Source: Tubulinosema ratisbonensis (Eukaryota; Microsporidia; Tubulinosematidae). Taken from it: DNA of 13,181 nt. The notes under the pieces were generated by a model, which saw only the letters and a program-made list of their open reading frames with translations, was not told the origin of the DNA and ran no database searches. Made by a program: the position numbers and the translations under genes. The stretch is taken from assembly GCA_004000155.1 (NCBI GenBank), contig RCSS01000172.1:1-13181 (forward strand), read 5' to 3'. Below are positions 1 through 8,692 of the stretch, piece after piece; within the stretch, counting starts at the first letter, position 1; the number at the start of each line of letters is the position of its first letter.

Positions 1-40
1 TCAAAAGTAATATTTTTTTATACTTTTATGTTTAATTTNA

Positions 41-2149
41 TTATGTATTATTCATTACTCTTTGAAAATTAATTGTTAATTCTCTCTTATTATATTCTAA
101 TCCTTTATCTTGTAACAATAATATTACTTGTTCTAATGCTTGTGATCTTAATTCTTGTAATCTAAAATAACTTAAACTATTATTATTAATCTTATAAAAC
201 AATTTTATTACTGCTTTGTCTTCTTTTTCATAATCACTTATACCAATAGTCACTGAACTGTCATATCCTTCTGACTTATGGTCATGTAAAAAATTACTAA
301 ATTCTTGTTTTAATTTTTCTAATTTATAAAAATCAAAACGTCTTTCTAACCTTAAAATAATTACTGTAGAAATGTAATTAGATTTGTGATAATTTAATAT
401 TACTTGTTCTTTTAGCAATGTATTATAAAAATATACTATTTTATTATCAAAGGTAGTAAGTGTTGTGGTAAGTGCATTAATTTGTTTTACTGTACAAATT
501 ATATCTTTTTTGTTTATATTTACACTTATTAAGTCACCTACGTCATAAGGATGTATAAAAATGATATTTAAAACTGACTCAAATAATTCAGTGGCAAAGC
601 ATTGTAAAAGAGAGGCTAATGAGAAAAATGTGTATAAAAATGAGACAATGTCTTTATCCTCTACTTTAAATCCACAGTATAAACAAAGAAAAGAAAAAAC
701 AAGTATTAAGATTATTAAGAAATTATGAGATGATTTTAAAACTGCGTACCTAGCATTAAAATTATTTTGTATGTTTAATTTTTTTTTGTACAAATATTTT
801 AATAAGTGATGAAAATCTTCTACATTGATTGATTCTGTTAAATTAAATCTTTTTCTTAATTTATCAAAGAATATTCTTGGTAAGGAAGTANAAAAATGCC
901 TTAAAGGAACTCTTAAATTTTTTAAATTAGTTTTGTAAAATGAATCCATGTGTTTGATAATCACTTCTTGGTTAGAACATAAAATTATTTCTAATATTTC
1001 TAACCTGTTTGTATTGTTATAAGATTCAACTGGCATATCTTCTGTCTCTGTGTCATCATTTTCATCTTCTCTATAAAAATTAGGTTCAGAAATGGTTGAC
1101 ATTTTTTCTTCATTTTCTATAAAAATAATCTCATTTGGTTCTTCTAACCTGGCATACTCATTTTCTCCTAATTCTACTAATTGTTCACTCTTTAAAAATA
1201 CAAAATTAGGATTATTTTGACAAAAATCAATAAAAGTTTTATAAGCAACATGTTTTATAACAAGGTCATTATTTTGAATATCTGTTAAAGAGTAAAAGAA
1301 AAAATCTCTGCTAAAATATTTGTGTAATTTTAATTTGGTGTAATGAGAAATATTTTCACTTTCAAAATATGCATAATCATTCTTTAAACAGCCAAGATGA
1401 CTATTTATTTTTCTAAACACTCTTCTTTTGCTTGATCTTCTGTTTAATCCGCTGAAAATTTTTAAAAATCCTTCTAAAAAAATACAGTCTATCATATTGT
1501 TAATACAATTTCTATCTATCAAATCACTTGACAGTTGCTTAAAAAGAATTTTTAACAAAGCTAAAAGAAGAATTGTTAAAAAAATAACACAAATTAACTG
1601 TAAAAATGAAATATCAAAAATGTAAAAATTAATGTCATTAATAAGCATAAAAGAAACAAAGATTACAATTGTAAATGCCAAATGAAAAGAAATGGTATTT
1701 AAGTTGGTCAATAAAATGTAAAGAGTTTCATATTTTCTTGATAAAGCATCTGTCACAAAAAATATTATTGATTCTAAAATTATAGTTGAAAAATATGCCC
1801 AGAATGCAAAAAATAAAACCTTTTTTCTGTTGAAGAATATTTTGTGAGAGGAGGTAAAATATACAAAATTTTGCCTGTCAAAAATGTTTGTTGTGTAAAA
1901 TGAAATGGTTTTGTCATCTAAAAACAAAGCAAAAAAAAGTAAAAAAAGAAGCACTAAGAGTTTGTAAGAAATACATTCTTTTAAAAAAGAACAGATTTTT
2001 GACTTAGGCTTGTATTTGTAATGACCTGGGTTATGCATGGATCTGAGGCTTACATCTTCTACTTCACTTTTCTCCATTTCTTCTNCACTTTTCTGATCAG
2101 TTACATCTGTATTCTCTCCAATCACTATTTTTTCATCTTTGGATTGCAT
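41..2149 (-). CDS. MscS-family mechanosensitive ion channel, eukaryotic (Msy1/MSL) type
   Basis: A 702-residue membrane protein predicted to open under membrane tension and release osmolytes or ions. Hydrophobic segments lie near residues 62-78, 110-133, 153-172, 179-204, 476-494 and 501-528. The last is the pore-lining helix and runs straight into HPYDVGD (533-539), the signature joining pore helix to beta domain in fungal Msy1/Msy2 and plant MSL channels. A following stretch ending TTTLTTFDNKIVYFYNTLL (about 561-579) matches the beta-domain strand of the family. Residues 205-475 form a long hydrophilic loop with an acidic patch near 340-372. Fungal Msy proteins carry an EF-hand before the last two helices; I see no canonical EF-hand loop here. 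The ATG is preceded two codons upstream by an in-frame TAA, which fixes the start. N bases give unknown residues at about 22 and 420. The gene ends 40 bases from the window edge and starts 64 bases downstream of the ligase stop. Localisation (plasma membrane or internal membrane) cannot be told from sequence. Confidence 0.88.
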   Translation of the reverse strand: MQSKDEKIVIGENTDVTDQKSXEEMEKSEVEDVSLRSMHNPGHYKYKPKSKICSFLKECISYKLLVLLFLLFFALFLDDKTISFYTTNIFDRQNFVYFTSSHKIFFNRKKVLFFAFWAYFSTIILESIIFFVTDALSRKYETLYILLTNLNTISFHLAFTIVIFVSFMLINDINFYIFDISFLQLICVIFLTILLLALLKILFKQLSSDLIDRNCINNMIDCIFLEGFLKIFSGLNRRSSKRRVFRKINSHLGCLKNDYAYFESENISHYTKLKLHKYFSRDFFFYSLTDIQNNDLVIKHVAYKTFIDFCQNNPNFVFLKSEQLVELGENEYARLEEPNEIIFIENEEKMSTISEPNFYREDENDDTETEDMPVESYNNTNRLEILEIILCSNQEVIIKHMDSFYKTNLKNLRVPLRHFXTSLPRIFFDKLRKRFNLTESINVEDFHHLLKYLYKKKLNIQNNFNARYAVLKSSHNFLIILILVFSFLCLYCGFKVEDKDIVSFLYTFFSLASLLQCFATELFESVLNIIFIHPYDVGDLISVNINKKDIICTVKQINALTTTLTTFDNKIVYFYNTLLKEQVILNYHKSNYISTVIILRLERRFDFYKLEKLKQEFSNFLHDHKSEGYDSSVTIGISDYEKEDKAVIKLFYKINNNSLSYFRLQELRSQALEQVILLLQDKGLEYNKRELTINFQRVMNNT

Positions 2150-2213
2150 AAATTAAGAATATTTTCTTTTAAAAATAAAAATTAACCAATAAAAAAAACT
2201 AGAAAAAAATACT

Positions 2214-4010
2214 TTAATATTCTCCTGATGAATCAAAATTCTCTCCTTTTTCTAAATTGTAATACATTTTTACGATCTGAGAAGAATTTGTGGAAGAATC
2301 AACATTTTTATCTTCTCTTTCTCGAATAAATCTAGGAAATCTTAAAGACAGTCCACTTCCTAAAGATGAGCTTCCAGCGGTGTACACTGGAGAGGAAGAA
2401 AGCCCTGCAGCCTCTATTTCCCATATTTCTTCGGGTTCGATCCACACATCNGGTTGTGTTCCTTCCTTAAAAATCAAATTTACTGGAGATTCTATGATTT
2501 TTTGACTGAATTTGTTGTAGAAAAATAAAAGTTTTTCGTCAGTAAAACCTGTTCCTAATTTACATACAGTTTCAAATTTACCTAATTCATCATTAAAACA
2601 CCCCATTAGAAATCCTCCATAATTACCAGTCCGTTTTCCCTTTCCATAATAACATCCTAAAACAATTAAATCAAAAGAATCGGCCATCCCCGTCAGATAA
2701 TCTTTTTTCAGTTTTATCCAATTATAACACCTTCTAGAAGGTGTATATTCAGAATTCTCTTTTAAATTTTTTATCATTATTCCTTCACAATTATCCACTA
2801 TAGATTTATTGAAAAAAGGATCAATCTCTTCGACAGTTTTACAATCTATTTTCTTTACAAACATAAACTTTCCTTCTATTTCTTTAAAATTTTCTGTAAA
2901 AATTTTTCTTCTTTCTTCCAGCTGCTTTTCTATTAAGGATTCTTTAAAAAATAAAACATCAAATGTAAAAACACACACAGCTATTTTAATATCTTTAAGC
3001 AGAACATTTTTTCTTTTTCTGGTTGTTAATGTTTGAAAGGAAAGAATTTTTTTAGATTCTAAATCATAAGCTACTATTTCTCCATCTAAAATAAAGTCGC
3101 ANTCATCTTTACATATATTTTTTATGTTTTNGCAGAGATCAGGGTATTTTTCAGTCAGGTCTTCTGAATTTCTTGAATAAATTTTGTAGTTTTCTCCTTT
3201 TTTATGAATTTGTGCTCTTTCTCCATCATACTTGTATTCACAGGTAAAAGAAGTTCCTTTAATTCTATTTATAGCAGATGTAATATTCTTACTTGGTTGG
3301 GCCAACATTGGTTTTATTGGTATTCCTGGTTGTATTCCCACGCTTCTTAATGAATCGATTCCCTCAGTGATTAATTTTGGGACTATAAATTCAAAAACTG
3401 GCCTACAATTGTAAGCATACTTAATCACATCAATAGAATCTTCTGAGTAAAATGTTAGTCCTAAACTTATTAACACTGTTTTTAATGCCAANCCAATTTT
3501 TAATTTTCCTTCTAAAATTCTTACCAAATACTTTGTTTCTTCTTTTTCTGTGTTGGAAATCAAAGAAAGAATTATTCTTTGTTTGGTTTGTTGAGATTTA
3601 TTTCCAATCTCATAAGCTATTTTTTTAATATCTTCGTGCACTTGTATGATAGAAAGATCTTTCTTTTTAAAAAAACTTAGTTGGTTGGCTCTGTATTTTG
3701 CTGCTATAACCCCGTAATCTCCTGTTTTTCTATGTTCTTCTTTTATTAATTTAANNNNTNTATTAGTAAATTCAGAAATTACTTTTATTAGAATTGTTTC
3801 GCCAATACCTAATTCTACATTGTAATGTTCGGGTAAAAATCTACCTAAACATAAATAACATGCTGAGATCATCCATTCTGGAGAAAAATCTTTTAGTGTT
3901 TTGAAGTAATTGGATAATATTTCCTGTATTTCTAATCTTTTCTTGGTTTGAGAAATTTCTTCTAATGTATTACATAAAGTTTTGAATAATACAGTTTTTT
4001 GTTCCTTCAT
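2214..4010 (-). CDS. ATP-dependent DNA ligase I (replicative, compact form)
   Basis: This 598-residue enzyme seals nicks between Okazaki fragments and in repair by forming ligase-AMP, then DNA-AMP, then the phosphodiester bond. Residues 1-230 match the DNA-binding domain (for example VELGIGETILIK near 65-76). The nucleotidyltransferase domain starts with motif I, EYKYDGERAQIH (258-269), with K260 the AMP-accepting lysine. Motif III is LDGEIVAYD (308-316), IIIa VFTFDVLFF (347-355), IV EGIMIK (409-414) and V WIKLKKDY (431-438). The OB-fold domain ends with motif VI, SLRFPRF (555-561). All catalytic motifs appear intact. Human LIG1 and yeast Cdc9 carry a long N-terminal extension with a PCNA-binding PIP box. 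Here the DNA-binding domain starts within about ten residues of the ATG. An in-frame TAA lies at 4035-4037 with no ATG between, so the extension is absent unless an unseen exon exists. N bases, including the cluster at 3755-3760, blank residues 84-86 and four others without breaking the frame. Assignment is firm; the gene symbol (LIG1/CDC9) is a family-level inference, so I leave it empty. Confidence 0.95.
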   Translation of the reverse strand: MKEQKTVLFKTLCNTLEEISQTKKRLEIQEILSNYFKTLKDFSPEWMISACYLCLGRFLPEHYNVELGIGETILIKVISEFTNXXXKLIKEEHRKTGDYGVIAAKYRANQLSFFKKKDLSIIQVHEDIKKIAYEIGNKSQQTKQRIILSLISNTEKEETKYLVRILEGKLKIXLALKTVLISLGLTFYSEDSIDVIKYAYNCRPVFEFIVPKLITEGIDSLRSVGIQPGIPIKPMLAQPSKNITSAINRIKGTSFTCEYKYDGERAQIHKKGENYKIYSRNSEDLTEKYPDLCXNIKNICKDXCDFILDGEIVAYDLESKKILSFQTLTTRKRKNVLLKDIKIAVCVFTFDVLFFKESLIEKQLEERRKIFTENFKEIEGKFMFVKKIDCKTVEEIDPFFNKSIVDNCEGIMIKNLKENSEYTPSRRCYNWIKLKKDYLTGMADSFDLIVLGCYYGKGKRTGNYGGFLMGCFNDELGKFETVCKLGTGFTDEKLLFFYNKFSQKIIESPVNLIFKEGTQXDVWIEPEEIWEIEAAGLSSSPVYTAGSSSLGSGLSLRFPRFIREREDKNVDSSTNSSQIVKMYYNLEKGENFDSSGEY

Positions 4011-5199
4011 TTTTGATTTAAAAATTATTTTAATTTAAAAAAATAAAATTTTCATAATTTAATAATTGAATTAAAAAGAAATCTTTTATAAAAAAATATT
4101 GATAAATTAATTTGCATATTACATACATTGTTAATGTGTAACTAATAAACTTAGTTATTTTGAATGTAAGGTTAATTTTTATTTTTTGCTCCTTTAAGGT
4201 TAAAATTAAATCTCTGCACACAAGATTTGAAATAAAGAAACTAAATTTTTTCGTTATTTTGATATTTGATTTATGTTCAAAATATATATAAACAAAATGC
4301 TATTTTTATGCTGCTTGTATTGAAATTTATTGTACTAAAATACTATTCTAAGTAACTTCTTTTTACGCATCCAGGATTTAAGTAAAATAAAATGTTTGTG
4401 AATTCATTTTTATTTTTTTTTATTTTAGTTTAACGGTAAAATTATAAAAATAATCAGCATAAATCATTTAATTGAATTGTTACAATCATATCTTAGGTCT
4501 AAATTAATTTTTTCCTCGGCAAAAAATTTATTTCTTTAATTTTTTAAACTAAATCTTTTTTTAACTCCACATAAAAAATTCTATTTATAGACTTATAATT
4601 TGATAGATGTAAATTATTTGTATAATAAATATTACATTATGTGATTGGTAAGCTTTGAGCCGAAATATTCTTATATGAGGAGAATTAATAATTTATACAT
4701 TATAATGATATCACAGCAGTTTTAATTAAAAAACTGGAAAGATATTGTCTAACATGTTATAAAAGCCGAATTTCAAGTAGTTTGGTGAAGGAATAATATA
4801 TGGTCTTTTTATTAAAATTTTCTTTCAGAAAAAAAGATGGATCTTGAAAACAAGAATTCAAACTAAATAATAACCATATGATTGTGATACTATTATTTAA
4901 ATAAATATTGGTTACTAAACTGTTGGTCAAATTTATTTTTTATTTAAACCATGATGATATATTAAATCGGAATTTTTTATAAAACCATTGTTTAAGTTAT
5001 TGTTTATAACAATGTAAAAAAACCCTCTTTACTCACAGAAGCTTTTTTTATAAAGGACTTTTGAATCATTTATAAAATTAGGATTTTAAATGTTTTGTAA
5101 TAAACTTTTTTATTTGATAAAAGTAAAGAATTTGTTTTTAAAATGTATAGATTTTAAATCTTTTAAATTTAAACACTTTACATGTTGAAGATATTTAAA
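4011..5199. other. gene-poor A+T-rich stretch, no recognisable gene
   Basis: About 1.2 kb upstream of the ligase without a convincing gene. No tRNA, rRNA or known protein motif is visible. One plus-strand frame from 4692 to 5075 has only six stops in 128 codons, and a minus-strand frame across about 4769-4953 is open for roughly 60 codons. These overlap antisense to each other and neither resembles a family I know. They could be eroded coding DNA or chance. The ligase promoter should lie at the left edge, but no distinct motif beyond A/T runs can be assigned. Confidence 0.5.
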
Positions 5200-5274
5200 T
5201 TACCATGTTAATGACCATAATATAAATTTGTATTTTGTTTAAAAGCAAATTTATATTATGGTTAATTTTGGTAA
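5200..5274. repeat. large imperfect inverted repeat (hairpin) with 16-bp perfect core
   Basis: 5215-5230 (CCATAATATAAATTTG) is the exact reverse complement of 5246-5261, with a 15-base loop between. Pairing resumes outside: TTACCA at 5200-5205 pairs with TGGTAA at 5269-5274, and TTAA blocks lie between. The arms therefore span about 30 bases each with a small bulge. The right arm contains the apparent stop codon (5251-5253) of the decayed transposase on the minus strand. The structure could be a subterminal palindrome of that transposon, a foldback/MITE-like insertion, or a transcript-end hairpin. Confidence 0.85.
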
Positions 5275-6476
5275 CGCGCAGTTAATATTGGTCAGCTAAC
5301 TGAGGTTTTTAAATAACAATCTTAAATTCGGTTTAGGTGTGACATAAAAAAAGATGGTTTTGCAACAAAAAATAACACAAAGAAGAAAAAAACAGCTCGC
5401 TTGCTTTCGAGGGCGTGGGAATTTAACAGCATCTTTTCAAATTTCTATGGGTTTTATAGAGTTGGAGAAAATTTTGATTACATTTTTTTCTACTAGTTCA
5501 ATTAACTCAACTTTGAAAGTAACAGTACTTGGAATATTTCACTATAAAATGCTCAAACGTAATTTAAATGAAATGGATGTGTTTATCAATATCATAGAAT
5601 CTATTGTTATATTCTTATATTAAGGAATCTAGAACACTTTTATAGACTTGAAAAATAAGTTTTTTACAATTTTTTTATATAAAAATTTTTGGGAACTTAG
5701 AAAAATAGCAACCCGGTATTTCTAAGTGAAATGGGTTTTCAAAGATTTTTAATTTTTTGAAAGGCTTGTACTTTAAATCGTATTTTTTAAATATTTTTTG
5801 TAACTCTGCAGGTGAACATTTTTAACATCTTGTTAAGCTATAATATCTAACAAAAATGCTATATTTATAATTAACGCTTCTTCTGAAAGACCATATAATT
5901 TGTCTTGTCCGTTCTAAAATTTCAAATTTGGTTTTGCAAAGATAAAATTTTGGTCAAAGAATTTTCTGAGAAAATCAACAGACTTTATAGCAACATGGTG
6001 AATCCATGCTGCATGTCTCATCATTTATGTGAGCATGTGATGAAATATATGATAAATTATTGCATTTGAACCGATGAAGTTGACTACCGAAAAAGTTCAA
6101 TTTAATGTAACTTGTAGAATAATAAGATTTGCACAAAGATTTAGTTGATTAAAATACAATGATAAAATAAAAAGTTCTCTTAGAAAAAAAAATATTTTAA
6201 AAAAAAATTAACCTCTTCCTTTTTTCCTATTATAGAAATTCCCCATAAAAGCATATACTAACCAGATTGTTGATAATTTATGTGATTTTGCACATAAATC
6301 TTCAAATTATTAAAGGATATCGACACTGCAACTATATTAGTAAGTGTACCTTATCCCAGGAGATTTGCATAAGAATCAAAATCTTTAGTTATAACACGAA
6401 TATAATATAAAATTTGTGCTGAGTCTATTTTATTCTTAATTTCATTCAAGCAATTAAAAATATATGTCTTTATTGT
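5251..6476 (-). pseudogene. decayed hAT-superfamily transposase (ZBED5/SCAND3-like)
   Basis: No intact frame exists, but ordered remnants of a hAT DNA-transposon transposase can be read. In one frame (6261-6476), NEIKNKI is followed, after one stop, by LTNIVAVSISF. These match the family's MAEDIENQL and AQLLVYVRF regions that flank the first catalytic Asp; that site is no longer recognisable. A second frame runs from about 6300 to 5251 with only about 14 stops in 350 codons. It holds VVNFIGSNAIIYHIFHHML (from 6087), the family's VNFIKS...RLF block. A lone W follows where RWLSRG is expected, then SEEALIINIAFLLDI (5886-5842) matching DEEWLAKLAYLADI, and NVHLQ. VELIEL..NVIKIF (5511-5467) matches ELIELQ.D..LK..F, and NCALPKL ends the protein where LR.ALS.I is expected. 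Spacings agree closely: about 99 codons from LQ to ELIEL, and about 69 from ELIEL to the end. The element is dead and lies directly downstream of the UFD2 remnant. Terminal inverted repeats and target duplication were not identified. Confidence 0.75.
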
Positions 6477-6639
6477 TTATGATTGTAAAATATTGCTTTG
6501 TTACATTTTTCGCAGATTTATGCTATCTAATTTTTCGTTGCCTAAGAATGAGAAATTTATACAAAGACCGTTTCGCTATACTTTCTGTATAAAATATAAA
6601 TACCTATTTACAGTAAACATACGATAAAATATGTTTCTA

Positions 6640-6817
6640 CATAATTAGATATATCTCAAGATCTTGCAGCTTTTCACCACTAAAACCCACCCCGTGCACT
6701 CTATTGACAGTCCAAGTCTATCTTACCTTGAGGCTTTGATAAAGTTGAGAATTTGTCGCTATGAACCTTTGAACTAGGTAAAATAAAATTTTCAATGAGC
6801 TCTAGAAGGTAAAAAAG
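6640..6817 (-). other. U-box domain remnant at the end of the UFD2 pseudogene
   Basis: On the minus strand the frame 6817-6704 reads ILPSSKVHSDKFSTL, close to the U-box sequence around DPVVLPSSRVTVDRSTI of UBE4A-type proteins. The frame 6717-6640 then reads TWTVNRV...LQDLEIYL, aligning with TDPFNRS...NTELKEKI. Only 34 bases separate the STL and NR codons, whereas family spacing needs 36, consistent with a two-base deletion inside the domain. The U-box recruits the E2 enzyme; here the conserved Asp-Pro-Phe before Asn-Arg is altered and the domain is split, so it should not be functional. Confidence 0.75.
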
Positions 6818-7746
6818 TTATTTTGTTCTAAGATATTTTATTATAAGCTCCTGTGTGCTTGCATCCATAACCCTAATACATGCTGGAAATTCTTTTTATT
6901 TCTTTATAACATTTCATCTTTTAAAAAGGTCCTATCTTTTTAAATAAAGTGAAAATGTTCTTCAGTTTTTTCATTAAAAAAAAATAATATCAAAAATTCT
7001 TTTAATTCTTATATAGTTCATAATTGTAATTTTATGAAGTTTAGTAAACCTTTTTATTTGCTTTACGTTTAAGCCTTAAACAAAGTAAATTATGAACTTT
7101 ATCCGTTAAAATTGCTCACTTTTAATATATAAATTCAAGATAATATATTACTTTTTATCTGGTTTACACGAAAATTACAATTATAAATTATTTTAAAATA
7201 AAGTATTCTTTTCTTAATTTTTCTTGAAAAATATTTACAAATCATATCAGGGTGCATGTTAGGATATCTAAAAAAGTGTAATATATCACTATTTTTTAAT
7301 TTATGCTTTTATAATTATTAAAATCCTTTAAATCTTTCGAATGTCATTATCAAAATGAGTGCCAAGAGTTTTCCCTCTAAAATTCCTTAGTTAACTTGAT
7401 TCTTATTATACCATGGTCTTAAAAATAGAAAAGAATGTTGCAACAAAAATTTTAAGGAGTCAAACGCGTTCCACATGGATGTTTACTGCCTCTGTTTATA
7501 ATATTGTAACATGATTTTTTGTGACCAAAAAAGGAAAAAATTTTAGAAAAATTATTATTTATTTTCTTTTTTTAAATCATTTGTAAAACCGTCATAAGTT
7601 TGAACAATAGTGTATACTTTTAAGTACACTTCCATAAATGTCTTTTTAAGGGTTTTTATATTTTCTGGTTCATAAAACAAGTTCTGATTATTTTGACGGG
7701 AACATAAAAACCATAGAAAACATGTCAATTTAGATCGATTTAAATT

Positions 7747-7754
7747 AAAAAAAA
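7747..7754 (-). other. T8 homopolymer frameshift joining the two UFD2 frames
   Basis: Read on the minus strand, ATG GGT is followed by T8 and then TAA ends the 315-codon frame. With one T fewer, the frame runs on through AATTTAAATCG for about 60 codons to 7555 in sequence that still resembles the Ufd2 core. The shift is therefore a single-base homopolymer length change: a mutation, a sequencing error or polymerase slippage. Confidence 0.7.
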
Positions 7755-8692
7755 CCCATTTTACGCAAAGAGACATATGTATAATTTAACAAATATCTTA
7801 TTTCACTGACATATGTATAAAAAATATCAACNTCGAGTTTATTTTCTTCAAATGTTGCTAACGTTGATAGTGTTTTAATATGTTTTTGTATATCGGAAGA
7901 ATAAATTATTGCGATGCAATAATATATTAGTTCTTCGACAGTATTAAATTCTTGCTCGACTATGGATTGATAAATATATGATACTAAAATGGAGTATTTG
8001 GGGGCTGTTAAATTTAAATGGAATGCTATAAATTTGAATAAATATTCTTTTAACCAAGGATTTTCAAATAATTCTTCTGTGAATAAAATTTGGGGATAGT
8101 AATAATATAAATTAAATAGATCAAAATACGCGTAAATAAGGCTTTTTAATAGACGGGATAACTGAGTGTTAGAGACTGAAAAGGCTTTAATCTGACTGAG
8201 TTCTTGTTTTCTCAAATCTTCATGGTATTGTTGCTCATACTTATCGATGAATTCGTGGTTTAATTGCAGACCCACACCATAAAGCGATTGTTGGGAAAGA
8301 TTATTTGTAGGTTGAAAAAATAATTGCTCATAGTTTTGGTAAATAAATTGAATAATTTTTATTGATTCATTATAAATTTTTATAAAAAAACGAACATAAT
8401 GTTGATACAATGTTAATGCGGTATATTTAGACGCCCGGTAAATGTTATAAGGGGTGTTTGAAATGTATGTGTGAACAAGTTGTGGATTAGTGTGAAGAAT
8501 TTCTACAAAGGCCTCATAGGCTAATCGGTTTTGTTTTTTGATAGATTTTAATTTGGTAAGTAATGAAGTATTATTAGGCTGACGGTAAATAATTTGAGAT
8601 GGGTTTGTATTGTCAGGTTGCCCATCGTAACAATAAAAGCGTTCTATAGATCCATAATAAATTTTCATAAAAAGAATCAATTGGAGATTCAT

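Larger units (their letters stand above)
6637..8692 (-). pseudogene. decayed UFD2/UBE4-type ubiquitin chain elongation factor (E4/U-box E3)
   Basis: UFD2 proteins extend ubiquitin chains on substrates for the proteasome, working with Cdc48/p97. Codons 1-315 (8692-7745) are open from an ATG and match the Ufd2 core: AYEAFVEILHTNP (58-70), a long helix from GVGLQLNHEFIDKYEQQ (139-155), and the segment EELIYYCIAIIYSSDIQKHI (253-272). A T8 run then shifts the frame. The next frame (to 7555) continues with NIKTLKKTFMEVYLKV, like the conserved LIKVFVDIE stretch. Later pieces appear in other frames in correct order: FSKIFSFL (about 7545), FDSLKFLLQHSFLFL (7460-7420, matching the NDAIFLLDEA block), HPDMICKYF through NFRVNQI (within 7138-7308), and a broken U-box (6640-6817). 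Total span is about 685 codons, plausible for a reduced full-length protein. At least six frame breaks or stops crowd the 3' kilobase. The 5' half could still be translated as a U-box-less protein. Sequencing error alone is unlikely because the neighbouring 3.9 kb of genes is unbroken. Confidence 0.78.

Noticed and set aside
2434..2443. GGTTCGATCC, resembling a tRNA T-arm.
   Set aside because: It is inside the ligase coding sequence, encoding part of WIEPEE on the other strand, and no acceptor or anticodon arm surrounds it.
1428..3414. Short plus-strand open frames opposite the channel and ligase genes (1428-1625, 2290-2505, 2809-3036, 3232-3414).
   Set aside because: They are antisense shadows of two well-supported genes and have no independent features.
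4030..4221. A 63-codon minus-strand frame just upstream of the ligase.
   Set aside because: It starts with GTG, is dominated by Ile, Leu, Phe, Lys and Asn from A/T-rich codons, and matches no family. Chance frames of this length are expected here.
5392..5535. FKBP-like pieces on the minus strand: IPSTVTFKVELIEL and KFPRPRKQASC.
   Set aside because: The order (C-terminal strand before N-terminal strand) does not fit one FKBP domain. The same residues fit the hAT C-terminal region (ELIELQ.D..LK..F, then YP...A) with correct spacing and consistent flanks.
5354..5623. An 89-codon plus-strand frame with an ATG, which at first resembled an ISXO2-like transposase (LEKILI, and RWFCNKK in another frame).
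   Set aside because: It lies exactly antisense to the hAT transposase remnant, whose minus-strand blocks match in order and spacing. The ISXO2 features fall in different frames and no downstream DDE motif follows.
6068..6103. Hammerhead-ribozyme-like words (CCGATGA followed by CCGAAA).
   Set aside because: The invariant U of the CUGAUGA core is C, and the intervening bases cannot form a proper stem II. It also lies inside the transposase remnant.
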